Source: Desulfatitalea sp. UBA4791
GTDB taxonomy: Bacteria > Desulfobacterota > Desulfobacteria > Desulfobacterales > Desulfosarcinaceae
Direction of reading: 5' to 3'
NCBI GenBank assembly: GCA_002402905.1
Contig: DHGT01000029.1
Location: forward strand, 1,739 to 39,335
DNA: 37,597 bases
How positions within the stretch are numbered: the first letter of the stretch is position 1; every line of letters begins with the position of its first letter. Below the pieces are notes generated by a model. The model searched no databases. It was not told the origin of the DNA and was given only the letters and a program-made list of their open reading frames with translations. Of this stretch, positions 9,702 to 17,878 are shown in pieces. The translations under genes were made by a program, and so were the position numbers.

Positions 9702-10934
9702 ATGATCGGATCGCTTTATTCAGGAATTTCGGGCTTAAAAGCCAACACCAGCGCCATGGCGGTCATCGGCGACAACATCGCCAACGTCAATACCACGGGC
9801 TTCAAGACATCCCGCGTGGAATTTGCCAACATCTTCAACGCCACCCTGGGTCAGAGCAAAACCCAGATCGGACGGGGCGTCACCATGAGCGGCGTCTCCT
9901 CCAACTGGAATTCGGGCACCATGGAGACGACCAACACGGCCACCGATCTGGCCCTCAACGGTCCGGGCATGTTCATCGTGCGCAATTCGGCCAACAACGG
10001 TCAGTACTACACCCGGGCCGGACAATTCGAATTCAATGCCGACAACCTGCTGGTCAACGCCGATGGACTGGAGGTGCAAGGGTATGCCATCGATGCGGCC
10101 GGGAACGCAGGTGCCCTGGGCACCATCACACTGCCTAACGGCATCAGTACGCCCCAAGAAACCTCCGAAATCACCATGGGCATCAATCTTGATTCGGCCG
10201 CGATAGCTGGTGACACATTCGATACAACCATTTCTGTCTACGATACATTAGGAAATTCAATCGAGCTCAATTTCAATTTCGTAAACCAGAGCCCCGGCGT
10301 GTGGGATTATTATGTATTGCCTTCAGCCGGAACGGCCGCACCCTCATTAGCTTCGCCGTACACTCTGGCATTCGATACTAATGGAGATTTGGACGTGACC
10401 AATTGCGTTCCGGCAAGTTCGGATCCCAATATCACCGTGACCGGTACAGGCCTCGGTGGGGGAGATATCGACGTGGCATGGACCATTCTAAACGCTGTCG
10501 GCGCAAGCAATGGTTCTCTCACAGGTTATGCCGGCACCTCCGTCAAGACCTCCCAAACCCAGGATGGCTACCCGAGCGGGATGCTGCAGGGCATTGCCGT
10601 GGATGAGGACGGCATTTTCACGGCCCTCTATTCCAATGGCACCATGTCGCCCTTCGCCCAGATCGCCGTGGCCGATTTCGCCAGTTATGCCGGGCTTTCC
10701 AAGCAGGGTTCCAACCTGTTCACCTCATCCCTGGCTTCCGGCCAGCCGGTCATATCGGTGCCCAACACCGCAGGCGTGGGGGCCATCGCACCGAGCAGCC
10801 TGGAGATGTCCAACGTGGACCTGGCCCAGGAGTTCGTCTCCCTGATCACCACCCAGCGCGCCTTTCAGGCCAACTCCAAGGTGATCACCACCAGCGACGA
10901 GGTGCTTTCCGAATTGATCAATATCAAACGATAG
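9702..10934 (+). CDS. flgE: Flagellar hook protein FlgE
   Basis: This 410-residue hook subunit has the axial-protein N-terminus (SLYSGISGLKANTSAMAVIG, then IANVNTTGFKTSRVEF) and the matching C-terminus ending FVSLITTQRAFQANSKVITT and LSELINIKR. These parts form the conserved D0/D1 core. The central region, about residues 160-290, is the variable surface domain and is AT-richer than either flank. A GAGGGAG ribosome-binding site ends 7 nt before the ATG. It is the last gene of this operon; a terminator follows at 11083. No convincing separate promoter is visible in the 94-nt gap after flgD. Confidence 0.96.
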   Translation: MIGSLYSGISGLKANTSAMAVIGDNIANVNTTGFKTSRVEFANIFNATLGQSKTQIGRGVTMSGVSSNWNSGTMETTNTATDLALNGPGMFIVRNSANNGQYYTRAGQFEFNADNLLVNADGLEVQGYAIDAAGNAGALGTITLPNGISTPQETSEITMGINLDSAAIAGDTFDTTISVYDTLGNSIELNFNFVNQSPGVWDYYVLPSAGTAAPSLASPYTLAFDTNGDLDVTNCVPASSDPNITVTGTGLGGGDIDVAWTILNAVGASNGSLTGYAGTSVKTSQTQDGYPSGMLQGIAVDEDGIFTALYSNGTMSPFAQIAVADFASYAGLSKQGSNLFTSSLASGQPVISVPNTAGVGAIAPSSLEMSNVDLAQEFVSLITTQRAFQANSKVITTSDEVLSELINIKR

Positions 10935-10962
10935 TAGGCCGGCTTCGACGGTAGTTAAAAGG

Positions 10963-11000
10963 GAAGTGTAAAGTGTGAAGTGTAAAGTTTTAAGTGAAGG
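10963..11000. repeat. Short AT-rich GAAGTGT/TAAGTTTTAAGTG repeat downstream of flgE
   Basis: Near-tandem GAAGTGTAAAGT units run into TAAAGTTTTAAGTGAAGG, 29 nt after the flgE stop. The 16-mer AAGTTTTAAGTGAAGG recurs exactly at 17041-17056 after fliQ, and a looser version follows flgH at 28557. Composition is far more AT-rich than the genes around it. Confidence 0.6.
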
Positions 11001-11082
11001 AATTCTGTCGATTAGATGGATATTTACGTTGGTCCCTTAGGGTTCGATACATTAAACTCCATCTGTAAATGATGTCATTTTG

Positions 11083-11121
11083 CGGGTGCCCCAGATCATT
11101 GCAAATGGGGGCACCCGTTTT
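11083..11121 (+). terminator. Rho-independent terminator after flgE
   Basis: A perfect 10-bp stem, CGGGTGCCCC (11083-11092) with GGGGCACCCG (11108-11117), closes a 15-nt loop and is followed by TTTT. It lies about 150 nt after the flgE stop and before the motA promoter. The rest of the 412-nt gap between flgE and motA holds the repeat at 10963, the sigma-54 promoter at 11317, and no credible gene. Confidence 0.82.
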
Positions 11122-11316
11122 AAATCTCCCCTGTCAAAGCCTTGACTCGCAGCGATGAAATTTGACGAGAAGCTTTCTATCCAACTGCGATGGTCGTGGG
11201 CGGCCCTCCTCTCATTTCTCCTTGACTCCCCGATGAAAAACGAAAAGCACAAATAATTTAGATAGATACTGGCATGCTCGTCACTGGTGGACCGTGTACG
11301 CCAACGCTCTGCCGTG

Positions 11317-11332
11317 TGGCACACTCCATGCT
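11317..11332 (+). promoter_or_regulatory. Sigma-54 promoter upstream of motA
   Basis: TGGCAC-N5-ATGCT has a full -24 element and a -12 element with one change (ATGC for TTGC), with GG at 11318-11319 and GC at 11330-11331 at the required spacing. The predicted start near 11343 gives a leader of about 44 nt before the motA TTG at 11387, with GGAGG at 11377-11381. It follows the terminator at 11083, so it likely drives the motA-to-fliA block. Confidence 0.75.
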
Positions 11333-11386
11333 AACCTCTGAAACCGGTTGGATTTTCGTCGTACCGGTACCATTTTGGAGGAAGCG

Positions 11387-12157
11387 TTGGATTTAGCCAC
11401 ATTACTCGGAATTGTCGTCGCCGTCGGGCTGGTTTTCTTCTCCATTGTCATGGACGGATCTGCCGCGTGGTTCATCAATTATCCTTCCCTGATGATCGTC
11501 CTGGGCGGCACCATGGGGGCAACGCTGATCAACTATCCGATTTCCGACGTGGTCAGCATGTTCAGGGTCACAAAAAACGCCTTTCGTCAGAGTACGCCCA
11601 ATCCGCTGGGCATTATCCCGGTCATGGTCGATTTTGCGAAGCGCGCCAGAAAGGAAGGGGTTCTGGCCTTCGAGAAGTATATCAGGGAGATCGACGATCC
11701 GTTTTTGTCAAAGGCCATGCAGATGGCGGTCGACGGCCTGGGCAACGATGCCATCGAGGAGGTGCTCAACACGGAGATCCTGTGGCTGGAAGAGCGCCAT
11801 CGCCTGGGGGCCGAGATCTATGCCACCATGGGCACCTTCGCACCTGCGGTGGGGATGCTGGGAACGATCATCGGACTGGTCCAGATGCTGATGCAGATGA
11901 AAGACCCCTCCGCCATCGGCGCCCCCATGGCCGTGGCCTTGTTGACCACCTTCTATGGTACGTTGCTGGCCAATTTTCTCTTCTTGCCGATCTCGGGCAA
12001 GCTCAAGGTGCGCAGCCGGCAGGAGATCCTGGCCAAACAGATGGTCGTGCAGGGTATCCTCGCCATTCAGGCCGGAGACAATCATCGGATCGTTTCCGAA
12101 AAGCTCAAGGCATTCTTGTCGCCCACGGCGCGCCTGGCCGAAGAGAAGGGGGTTTGA
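11387..12157 (+). CDS. motA: Flagellar motor stator protein MotA (first set)
   Basis: MotA is the five-copy inner-membrane stator subunit that turns ion flow into torque. I choose the TTG at 11387 because GGAGG ends 5 nt upstream and the product then begins MDLATLLGIVVAVGLV, the usual MotA/PomA opening. An upstream in-frame TTG at 11348 would have almost no leader after the predicted sigma-54 start. The 256-residue protein has two N-terminal membrane segments, a cytosolic loop with RARKEGVLAFEKYI, and two C-terminal segments with the conserved APAVGMLGTIIGLVQML and the second proline motif FLPISGKLK. It is followed 4 nt later by two motB-like genes. Confidence 0.94.
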   Translation: MDLATLLGIVVAVGLVFFSIVMDGSAAWFINYPSLMIVLGGTMGATLINYPISDVVSMFRVTKNAFRQSTPNPLGIIPVMVDFAKRARKEGVLAFEKYIREIDDPFLSKAMQMAVDGLGNDAIEEVLNTEILWLEERHRLGAEIYATMGTFAPAVGMLGTIIGLVQMLMQMKDPSAIGAPMAVALLTTFYGTLLANFLFLPISGKLKVRSRQEILAKQMVVQGILAIQAGDNHRIVSEKLKAFLSPTARLAEEKGV

Positions 12158-12161
12158 ACGC

Positions 12162-12878
12162 ATGGCGGCGCGTTTTCGAAAAGCAGGCCTTCAACACCCG
12201 GCGGCTGGGCAAACCCGGGACGGCTGGCAGATTGTCTATACCGGATTTATCCTGATCATGCTCTGCTTTTTTATCATGCTCACCTCCTTTGCTTCCCTGG
12301 ACCCATCGCGCATTACCCGCTTCGTGAACTCTTTCAACCATGCGGTCAACGTGCTGAACGCAGGACAGAACATCGAAGAAGGAGAGGCCATCGTCGATGA
12401 GCAGGTCAACCTGCTGGCCAGAGAGGACCTGCGCGCCAAGTTGTTCGAGAGCGTGCATCAGGCTGCCAGTGACGAGGGCATGACGCATATCGATATCTCG
12501 CAAGTACCCACTGGTGTCGTACTCCGCCTGAAGGAGAAGCTGTTGTTCGATAGCGGCGAGGCGATTCTGACGGAAGCGGCCAGGGAGCAGTTGGAACCGG
12601 TCGGCCGGATCATTCAGCGCATCGGCGCTGCTGTGGAGATTCAGGGACATACCGACGATCGGCCGATTCGCAGCGGTCGATTCCCCTCCAACTGGGAGCT
12701 GTCCACCGCGCGTGCCATCAGCGTGCTTCGTTTTTTAAGTGCGTCGGCCGGGGTGGACCGGCGGTTGCTGTCCGCCGTGGGGTATGCGGAATTCAATCCG
12801 CTGGCGGACAATTCCACCGAAGCGGGCCGTGCAACGAACCGGCGGGTGGATGTCGTGTTCCAAATGGAAATGGAATAG
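12162..12878 (+). CDS. MotB-like protein lacking the ion-binding Asp
   Basis: A 238-residue MotB homologue with one membrane segment and a complete OmpA-like peptidoglycan-binding domain (LLFDSGEA, IQGHTDDRPI, PSNWELSTARAIS, AGRATNRRVDVVF). The start at 12162 follows motA by 4 nt; the frame extends further upstream only as shadow of motA. The membrane segment aligns without gaps to MotB (WQIVYTGFILIMLCFFIML against the W-x-I-x-Y-x-D-F pattern), but the essential proton-binding Asp (Asp32 in E. coli MotB) is Gly28, codon GGA at 12243. GAT/GAC to GGA needs more than one base change, so a single sequencing error is unlikely. The next gene, a second MotB, keeps the Asp. It could be a regulatory or heterodimer partner; function is unknown. 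Confidence 0.88.
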   Translation: MAARFRKAGLQHPAAGQTRDGWQIVYTGFILIMLCFFIMLTSFASLDPSRITRFVNSFNHAVNVLNAGQNIEEGEAIVDEQVNLLAREDLRAKLFESVHQAASDEGMTHIDISQVPTGVVLRLKEKLLFDSGEAILTEAAREQLEPVGRIIQRIGAAVEIQGHTDDRPIRSGRFPSNWELSTARAISVLRFLSASAGVDRRLLSAVGYAEFNPLADNSTEAGRATNRRVDVVFQMEME

Positions 12879-12886
12879 GGGCCGAG

Positions 12887-13597
12887 ATGAGCCGACGACG
12901 GGCGTATGCACATATCCTGGAACAGGCCCCGGCCCACAATCGTTGGTTGACCACCTTCAACGATCTGATCACGTTATTAATGGTGTTTTTCGTGCTGCTG
13001 TTCTCTATGGGACATATGGATGTCGACCGTTTCAGTTCCTTTCAAAATGGCATGCAGAGCGCCATGGGCGTATTGAATGCCGGGCGTTTTGGCGATCAGG
13101 GGCCGATGGGCGATGCGGGCTCATCGTTCCAGGCCGAAGCAGAAACGGCCGGGCAGCCGCTCGAGGGGTTGCCCGACACCACCGGTCTGGAGGCGGAATA
13201 TACCCCCAAGGGTATCAAGCTCACCCTCAATGACGACCTGCTTTTTGATTCGGGCAGCGCCGATATCACCGGCAAGGGCGTCGAACTGCTCGAAACGGTA
13301 GGCCGGGTCATCAAACCCGCACGCCGACAGGTGCGAGTGGAGGGCCACACGGACGATCGGCCCATTTTCAACATTCGCTACCCCTCCAATTGGGAATTGT
13401 CGGCGGCCAGGGCGGTCAATGTGGTCAAACTTTTGGTCGATAGCACCGGTATCGATCCGACCCTGCTGTCGGCCGCCGGATACGGATCATTCAAACCCAA
13501 GACCGCCAATGACACCGAGGCGGGACGTGCTGTGAACCGGCGCGTGGAAATCATACTGGGCCGGGAAGCACTCGAAGGCCCCGAAACAAAAGAATAA
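12887..13597 (+). CDS. motB: Flagellar motor stator protein MotB (ion-binding Asp present)
   Basis: This 236-residue protein has the MotB layout: a short basic N-terminus, one membrane helix with RWLTTFNDLITLLMVFFVLL in which Asp26 sits at the ion-binding position, a linker that would contain the plug, and a C-terminal OmpA-like domain (LLFDSGSADIT, VEGHTDDRPI, PSNWELSAARAVN, AGRAVNRRVEII). It begins 8 nt after the Asp-less paralogue and shares the motif GHTDDRPI...R(F/Y)PSNWELS with it, which suggests tandem duplication followed by divergence. With MotA at 11387 it would form a working stator anchored to peptidoglycan. Confidence 0.93.
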   Translation: MSRRRAYAHILEQAPAHNRWLTTFNDLITLLMVFFVLLFSMGHMDVDRFSSFQNGMQSAMGVLNAGRFGDQGPMGDAGSSFQAEAETAGQPLEGLPDTTGLEAEYTPKGIKLTLNDDLLFDSGSADITGKGVELLETVGRVIKPARRQVRVEGHTDDRPIFNIRYPSNWELSAARAVNVVKLLVDSTGIDPTLLSAAGYGSFKPKTANDTEAGRAVNRRVEIILGREALEGPETKE

Positions 13598-13630
13598 TCA
13601 TAGGGACACGACGGACTGGAGGAAATCAGC

Positions 13631-14107
13631 ATGTCCACAAAAACGTTGGTGATCGTTCTGGCGGCAGTCGTTTTGGTAATCGCGATGATGGGCGGCGGCT
13701 TTTTTCTCATGTGGACCAAAATGAACACCACCCTCACCCAGATGCAGATGCAGAATGCGGCCGAAAACGAAGCCGAGGAGACCCCCGAAGAGGAGGTGAT
13801 CACCATCGGCCCCATCTATAAAATGGAAACCCTGATCGTCAACCTTGCCGATCAGGGCGGCAAACGCTACCTGAGGATCACCATGGAACTGGAGCTGAGC
13901 GCACCCGAGGTGATGGAGGAGATCAACAACAGAATGCCGCAACTGCGCGATGCCATCCTCATGGTCCTGCCCAGCAAGCAATATTCGGATATCGGCAGCA
14001 CCGAAGGCAAAATCGCCCTGCGCGACGAGCTGATCGCCAAGATCAACGGCATATTGAAAAAAGGTACGGTCACCACCATCTACTTCACGGAATTCGTTGT
14101 CCAGTAA
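13631..14107 (+). CDS. fliL: Flagellar basal body-associated protein FliL
   Basis: FliL is a single-pass inner-membrane protein that surrounds and supports the stator. The 158-residue product has one N-terminal membrane segment near residues 5-27 (VIVLAAVVLVIAMMGGGFFL), an acidic linker (AENEAEETPEEE), and a periplasmic domain with the conserved METLIVNLADQGGKRYLRIT start and ALRDELIAKINGIL near the end. GGAGGA ends 7 nt before the ATG. It lies between the motB pair and fliM, as in many bacteria. Confidence 0.95.
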   Translation: MSTKTLVIVLAAVVLVIAMMGGGFFLMWTKMNTTLTQMQMQNAAENEAEETPEEEVITIGPIYKMETLIVNLADQGGKRYLRITMELELSAPEVMEEINNRMPQLRDAILMVLPSKQYSDIGSTEGKIALRDELIAKINGILKKGTVTTIYFTEFVVQ

Positions 14108-14118
14108 CAGGAGCGATC

Positions 14119-15102
14119 ATGGCAGAACAGATACTATCCCAGGAAGAGATCGATGCCCTGCTCAACGCCATGGACAGCGGCGAAGTGGAGGTCGAAGAAG
14201 AGGTGCAACCCAAGGCCAGAGCCGAGGCACGCGCTTATGACCTGACCTCTCAAAGCCTGATGTTGCGGGACCAGTTCGATGCCCTTGACGAGGTCTACGA
14301 CAAATTCGTCAACCTGCTCAACGTGGCCCTCACCAGCTCGCTGCAGCGGGCCATCGAAGTGAAGCAGATATCAAAGGAGATCGTCAAATTCGGTGAATTC
14401 CTGCGGGCTTTTTCCAACCCGACCGGGTTCAGCATCTACACTATGGAGCCCCTGATCGGTTCGGCGCTGCTGGCTGCCGAACCCAACCTCTGCTTCGCCC
14501 TGATCGACAGCATGTTCGGCGGCGTGGGGCGTCCCCTGGCCAAGGTGCGCGAATTCACCCAGATCGAACAGCGCATGCTCACCCGGTTTTACTCGGATGT
14601 GCTGACCGAACTGGAACGGGCCTGGCAGGTGGCATACAACATCAAGGTGGTGCAAAAGAAGACGGAAACCAAGCCCGAGTTCGTCAACCTGGTCAGCCCG
14701 GCGGACCTGGTGCTGATCTTCGTCTTTTCCATCGCCGGCGAGGAGTTCGTTGGTAACATTCATATCTGCACCCCGTTTCTCATGCTCGAACCGGTAAAAG
14801 ACAAGCTCTCCTCCCGGTATCTTCGCGAAAAGGATCGCGCCCACGCATTTCGCGGCCAGTTATCGTTCCTGCTGCAGGATACAAAAGTGAAGATGGTGGC
14901 CGAGCTGGGCAAAACGGTCTACACCATCGGCAACATCCTCAAACTCGAAAAGGGGGATGTGGTGAAAATCAATTCCGGACCGCAGGACCCGGTCGTTCTC
15001 AAGGTCGAAGGCACTCCCAAGTACCTGGGGATGCCCGGCACCTTGAAAGGAAACCGGGCCGTGCAGATTTCCACGCTCATCAAGAAGGAAGAAGGAGTAT
15101 AG
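14119..15102 (+). CDS. fliM: Flagellar motor switch protein FliM
   Basis: FliM is the middle C-ring protein and the CheY-P receptor. The 327-residue sequence begins with the CheY-binding and FliN-like opening MAEQILSQEEIDALLNAMDS. It continues with the CheC-like middle domain (GFSIYTMEPLIGSALLAAEP, LIDSMFGGVGRP, with the conserved GG pair). It ends with the SpoA-type C-terminal domain (LEKGDVVKINSGPQDPVVLKVEG). It starts 11 nt after fliL behind an AGGAG, and fliN follows 6 nt after its stop. Confidence 0.97.
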   Translation: MAEQILSQEEIDALLNAMDSGEVEVEEEVQPKARAEARAYDLTSQSLMLRDQFDALDEVYDKFVNLLNVALTSSLQRAIEVKQISKEIVKFGEFLRAFSNPTGFSIYTMEPLIGSALLAAEPNLCFALIDSMFGGVGRPLAKVREFTQIEQRMLTRFYSDVLTELERAWQVAYNIKVVQKKTETKPEFVNLVSPADLVLIFVFSIAGEEFVGNIHICTPFLMLEPVKDKLSSRYLREKDRAHAFRGQLSFLLQDTKVKMVAELGKTVYTIGNILKLEKGDVVKINSGPQDPVVLKVEGTPKYLGMPGTLKGNRAVQISTLIKKEEGV

Positions 15103-15108
15103 GGTACC

Positions 15109-15522
15109 ATGGCAGCTGATAAACCCCAGGCCAAAGGCGGCACGCAACCCAACACCGGCACAGCTGGCGGATCCGCTCATCCGCCTGTGAATTCCGGCGC
15201 CCAGGCCGGTCAATCCCCGCATGCCTTCTCCGGATTGAAGGGCCAGGCCGAAGGCGGCAAACCGGCCAATTTGGATTTTATCCTCGATATTCCCCTTGAG
15301 ATCACGGTGGAGCTGGGACGCACCCGCATGCTGATTCACGATCTGCTCAGGCTGGGGCAGGGCTCGGTGATCGAGTTGACCAAGCCTGCCGGCGACACCT
15401 TGGAAATTCTGGCGAACAATCGCCTGATTGCCAAGGGCGATGTGGTCGTGATGAATGACAAATATGGCATCCGGCTGACCGAGGTGATCAGCCCGGTGGA
15501 GCGATTGGAGAAGCTGAAATGA
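15109..15522 (+). CDS. fliN: Flagellar motor switch protein FliN
   Basis: The 137-residue protein has a long Gly/Ala/Pro/Gln-rich N-terminal stretch (about 55 residues) and then the SpoA domain. Its signatures are LDFILDIPLEITVELGRTRM, LLRLGQGSVIELTKPAGD, LEILANNRLIAKGDVVVMND and YGIRLTEVISPVERL. FliN forms the bottom of the C-ring and docks the FliH-FliI export complex. The stop overlaps the fliO start by 4 nt (ATGA), so translation is coupled. Confidence 0.97.
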   Translation: MAADKPQAKGGTQPNTGTAGGSAHPPVNSGAQAGQSPHAFSGLKGQAEGGKPANLDFILDIPLEITVELGRTRMLIHDLLRLGQGSVIELTKPAGDTLEILANNRLIAKGDVVVMNDKYGIRLTEVISPVERLEKLK

Positions 15523-15938
15523 ATGGAGCCCCCGATCTGACCCTGGCGGCCATCAAGATGGTGCTCTCCCTATGCCTGGTGCTGGCCATCCTGTACCTGG
15601 CCTATCGCTGGACGCGCCGTGCATTGCCGGCCGTCACCGTCGGCGGAAGAGGCCGTTTGATCCAGGTGTTGGGCAGCCAATACCTGGGGGTCAAAAAATC
15701 CATAGCCGTGGTCCGGGTGCCGGGCAACATCCTGGTTCTGGGCATCGGAAACGAGCAGATCAATTTGCTGACGAAGATCGATGATCCGGAGGTGATGGCT
15801 GCTTTCACCTCGGAATCGGAGCGGGACGGCAAGGGGAGCGGCGGGTTCAAGGATCAACTCCAGCGCATGTTGCGTCCCATGCAAACGCGTTGCGAACGGG
15901 TAGCGGTAAACGACGCCCCATCCGAGGTATCCCGGTGA
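15519..15938 (+). CDS. fliO: Flagellar biosynthesis protein FliO
   Basis: FliO helps assemble the FliPQR core of the export gate. The 139-residue product has one N-terminal membrane helix near residues 9-30 (IKMVLSLCLVLAILYLAYRW). A small beta-rich cytoplasmic domain follows, with RGRLIQVLGSQYLGVKKSIA and VRVPGNILVLGIGNEQINLL, which is the FliO/FliZ pattern. It overlaps fliN by 4 nt and fliP by 1 nt. FliO is poorly conserved overall, but motif and position agree. Confidence 0.93.
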   Translation: MNGAPDLTLAAIKMVLSLCLVLAILYLAYRWTRRALPAVTVGGRGRLIQVLGSQYLGVKKSIAVVRVPGNILVLGIGNEQINLLTKIDDPEVMAAFTSESERDGKGSGGFKDQLQRMLRPMQTRCERVAVNDAPSEVSR

Positions 15939-16705
15939 TGGTGTTTCGCATGAGACATGTGCGCTGGATTGTGGCGACCCTTCTGATCGGATGGCTCTTT
16001 TACGGTGTGGCCCATGCCGCCGAGCCGGGACCCGGCCTGCTTCAGATCGATGTGGCCCAGGGGGAAAATCCGGGCAGGATGGGCGTGGTGTTGCAGATCT
16101 TCTTGTTGCTGACCGTCTTGAGCCTGGTACCGTCGATCCTCATCATGGTCACCTGCTTTACCCGCATCGCCATCGTGCTTTCCCTGTTGCGCCAGGCCAT
16201 CGGGGCGGCGCAACTGCCGCCCAATCAGGTCATCATCGGGCTGTCGCTCTTTTTGACTTTTTTCGTCATGACACCCGTCTGGCAAAACGTGCACCAGAAC
16301 GCCTTAAAGCCCTACCTGGACAACCAGTTGTCCTCGGCCGAGGCGCTCGAACGGGCGACGACCCCCATTCGCGGCTTCATGATCAAGCAGACCCGCGAAA
16401 AAGACCTGGCGCTGCTGGTCGGTATCGCCAAGATGGAACGCCCCAAAAACATCGATGATGTGCCGACCACGGTGCTGATTCCGGCCTTCATGATCAGCGA
16501 ATTGAAAACGGCGTTTCAGATCGGTTTCATGCTCTATATCCCATTTTTGATCATCGATATGGTGGTGGCCAGCGTGCTGCTCTCCATGGGCATGATGATG
16601 CTCCCGCCGGTCATGGTCTCCCTGCCGTTCAAACTGATGATCTTCGTCTTGACCGATGGGTGGTACCTGATCGTGGGATCGTTGATCAAAAGCTTTAAGT
16701 TTTAA
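15938..16705 (+). CDS. fliP: Flagellar export gate protein FliP
   Basis: I start at the ATG overlapping the fliO stop (TGATG), with GAGG at 15924-15927, giving 255 residues; in-frame codons upstream would extend it into fliO. The N-terminus looks like a cleavable signal peptide (basic MRHVRW, hydrophobic core, then VAHA just before AEPGPG), a known feature of FliP. Four membrane segments follow, with the conserved MVTCFTRIAIVLSLLRQA, LFLTFFVMTPVW and VLIPAFMISELKTAFQIGF. FliP, FliQ and FliR form the pore of the type III export gate. Confidence 0.97.
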   Translation: MVFRMRHVRWIVATLLIGWLFYGVAHAAEPGPGLLQIDVAQGENPGRMGVVLQIFLLLTVLSLVPSILIMVTCFTRIAIVLSLLRQAIGAAQLPPNQVIIGLSLFLTFFVMTPVWQNVHQNALKPYLDNQLSSAEALERATTPIRGFMIKQTREKDLALLVGIAKMERPKNIDDVPTTVLIPAFMISELKTAFQIGFMLYIPFLIIDMVVASVLLSMGMMMLPPVMVSLPFKLMIFVLTDGWYLIVGSLIKSFKF

Positions 16706-16747
16706 CCTTCAACCCTTTTACCGGACGGCATCCAGGAGGCGTAACGA

Positions 16748-17017
16748 ATGACCCCCGAATTTATCACCGGCTTTTTCCTGCAAGCCATTAAAACGGCGAT
16801 CATGCTGGCCGGCCCCATGTTAGCGGTGGGTCTGGTGGTGGGCATCCTGGTGAGCATGTTTCAGGCCGCCACCCAGATCAATGAAATGACCTTGGTCTTT
16901 GTGCCCAAGATGCTGGGCGTGGCCCTGGCCCTGCTGGTATTTTTCCCCTGGATGCTGCGCATCGTTACGGAATTCGCCACCCGGTTGTTTACGAATATCC
17001 CCATGTATTTGAATTAA
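16748..17017 (+). CDS. fliQ: Flagellar export gate protein FliQ
   Basis: This is an 89-residue protein with two membrane helices, the standard size for FliQ. The motifs KTAIMLAGPMLAVGLVVGIL and FQAATQINEMTLVFVPK are diagnostic. GGAGG at 16736-16740 lies 7 nt before the ATG. It follows fliP and precedes fliR. A short AT-rich repeat begins within a few bases of its stop codon. Confidence 0.97.
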   Translation: MTPEFITGFFLQAIKTAIMLAGPMLAVGLVVGILVSMFQAATQINEMTLVFVPKMLGVALALLVFFPWMLRIVTEFATRLFTNIPMYLN

Positions 17018-17020
17018 AAT

Positions 17021-17057
17021 AGTTTAAAGTTTTAAGTGGTAAGTTTTAAGTGAAGGT
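17021..17057. repeat. Short AT-rich TAAGTTTTAAGTG repeat between fliQ and fliR
   Basis: Two direct copies of (T)AAGTTTTAAGTG lie in the 69-nt gap between fliQ and fliR. The 16-mer AAGTTTTAAGTGAAGG at 17041-17056 is identical to one downstream of flgE. It interrupts what is otherwise a tightly packed export-gate gene run. Confidence 0.6.
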
Positions 17058-17086
17058 CAAATTTTCATTATTTAGGGCCATTCCCC

Positions 17087-17866
17087 ATGCTGCTGCTCAA
17101 TTTACCGCTCGATCAGATTCAGCTTTTCATGTTTGTGCTGGTGCGCGTGGGGGCCATACTCTTCTCGATCCCTTTCCTCGAGGCGCGCAATGTCCCCGTG
17201 CTGGTCAAGGCCAGCCTGACCATGGCGGTGAGCCTCATGCTCATCCCTATGCTTCCTGTTTCCGGCGTTTCGCTCGTGGGCGACCCGGTTCAACTGGTCC
17301 TGGGGATTGCGGGAGAGATCGCCGTCGGATTGATCATCGGATTGACGGTGCAGCTCATTTTCGCAGGCGTCCAACTGGCGGGGCAACTGGCCGGCTTTCA
17401 GATGGGGTTTGCCATCGCCAATGTGGTGGATCCGGCTTCCAGCCTGCAAATTCCCATCCTTTCCCAATTTCTCAACCTGTTCGCCCTGATGATCTTCTTT
17501 GCGGTCAACGGCCACTACTATTTTATCAAGGCCCTGGTCGACTCGTTCACGCTGATTCCGCCTTTCGGCGTTCACATGGACGGCCAGATATTGAATTTCA
17601 TCATGATGATGGCAGCCAATCTATTTACCATCGCCGTAAAGGTTGGTGCGCCGGTCATGGTTGCGCTTCTGTTGACCCAAACCGCTCTGGGTCTCACGGC
17701 ACGCACCGTTCCCCAGATGCAGATATTTGTCGTCGCCATGCCGCTGCAAATCCTTCTGGGGCTTCTTTTTTTAGGGATTTCGTTGCCTTTTTGCATGGTT
17801 TTTTTCGAAAAAATCTTCAAACAATTGGGCGTCAATATCATCGCTCTGATCCGCTTTTTTGGATAG
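17087..17866 (+). CDS. fliR: Flagellar export gate protein FliR
   Basis: The 259-residue protein has about six membrane segments and the FliR motifs FVLVRVGAILFSIPFLEARN, AGQLAGFQMGFAIANVVDP and APVMVALLLTQTALGLTAR. FliR closes the FliP5-FliQ4-FliR1 gate and contacts FlhB, encoded next. The start at 17087 gives a normal N-terminus, but there is no strong ribosome-binding site upstream (only AGGGCC about 10 nt away). FlhB begins 12 nt after the stop. Confidence 0.96.
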   Translation: MLLLNLPLDQIQLFMFVLVRVGAILFSIPFLEARNVPVLVKASLTMAVSLMLIPMLPVSGVSLVGDPVQLVLGIAGEIAVGLIIGLTVQLIFAGVQLAGQLAGFQMGFAIANVVDPASSLQIPILSQFLNLFALMIFFAVNGHYYFIKALVDSFTLIPPFGVHMDGQILNFIMMMAANLFTIAVKVGAPVMVALLLTQTALGLTARTVPQMQIFVVAMPLQILLGLLFLGISLPFCMVFFEKIFKQLGVNIIALIRFFG

Positions 17867-17878
17867 ACAGGACCTCGC

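Noticed and set aside
11052..11324. A 90-codon minus-strand frame in the flgE-motA gap
   Set aside because: It spans the terminator and overlaps the sigma-54 promoter, has no ribosome-binding site or recognisable motif, and its composition looks random.
11348..11386. Upstream TTG start for motA
   Set aside because: It would lie about 5 nt from the predicted transcript start and has no ribosome-binding site, while TTG 11387 has GGAGG at good spacing and gives the family N-terminus.
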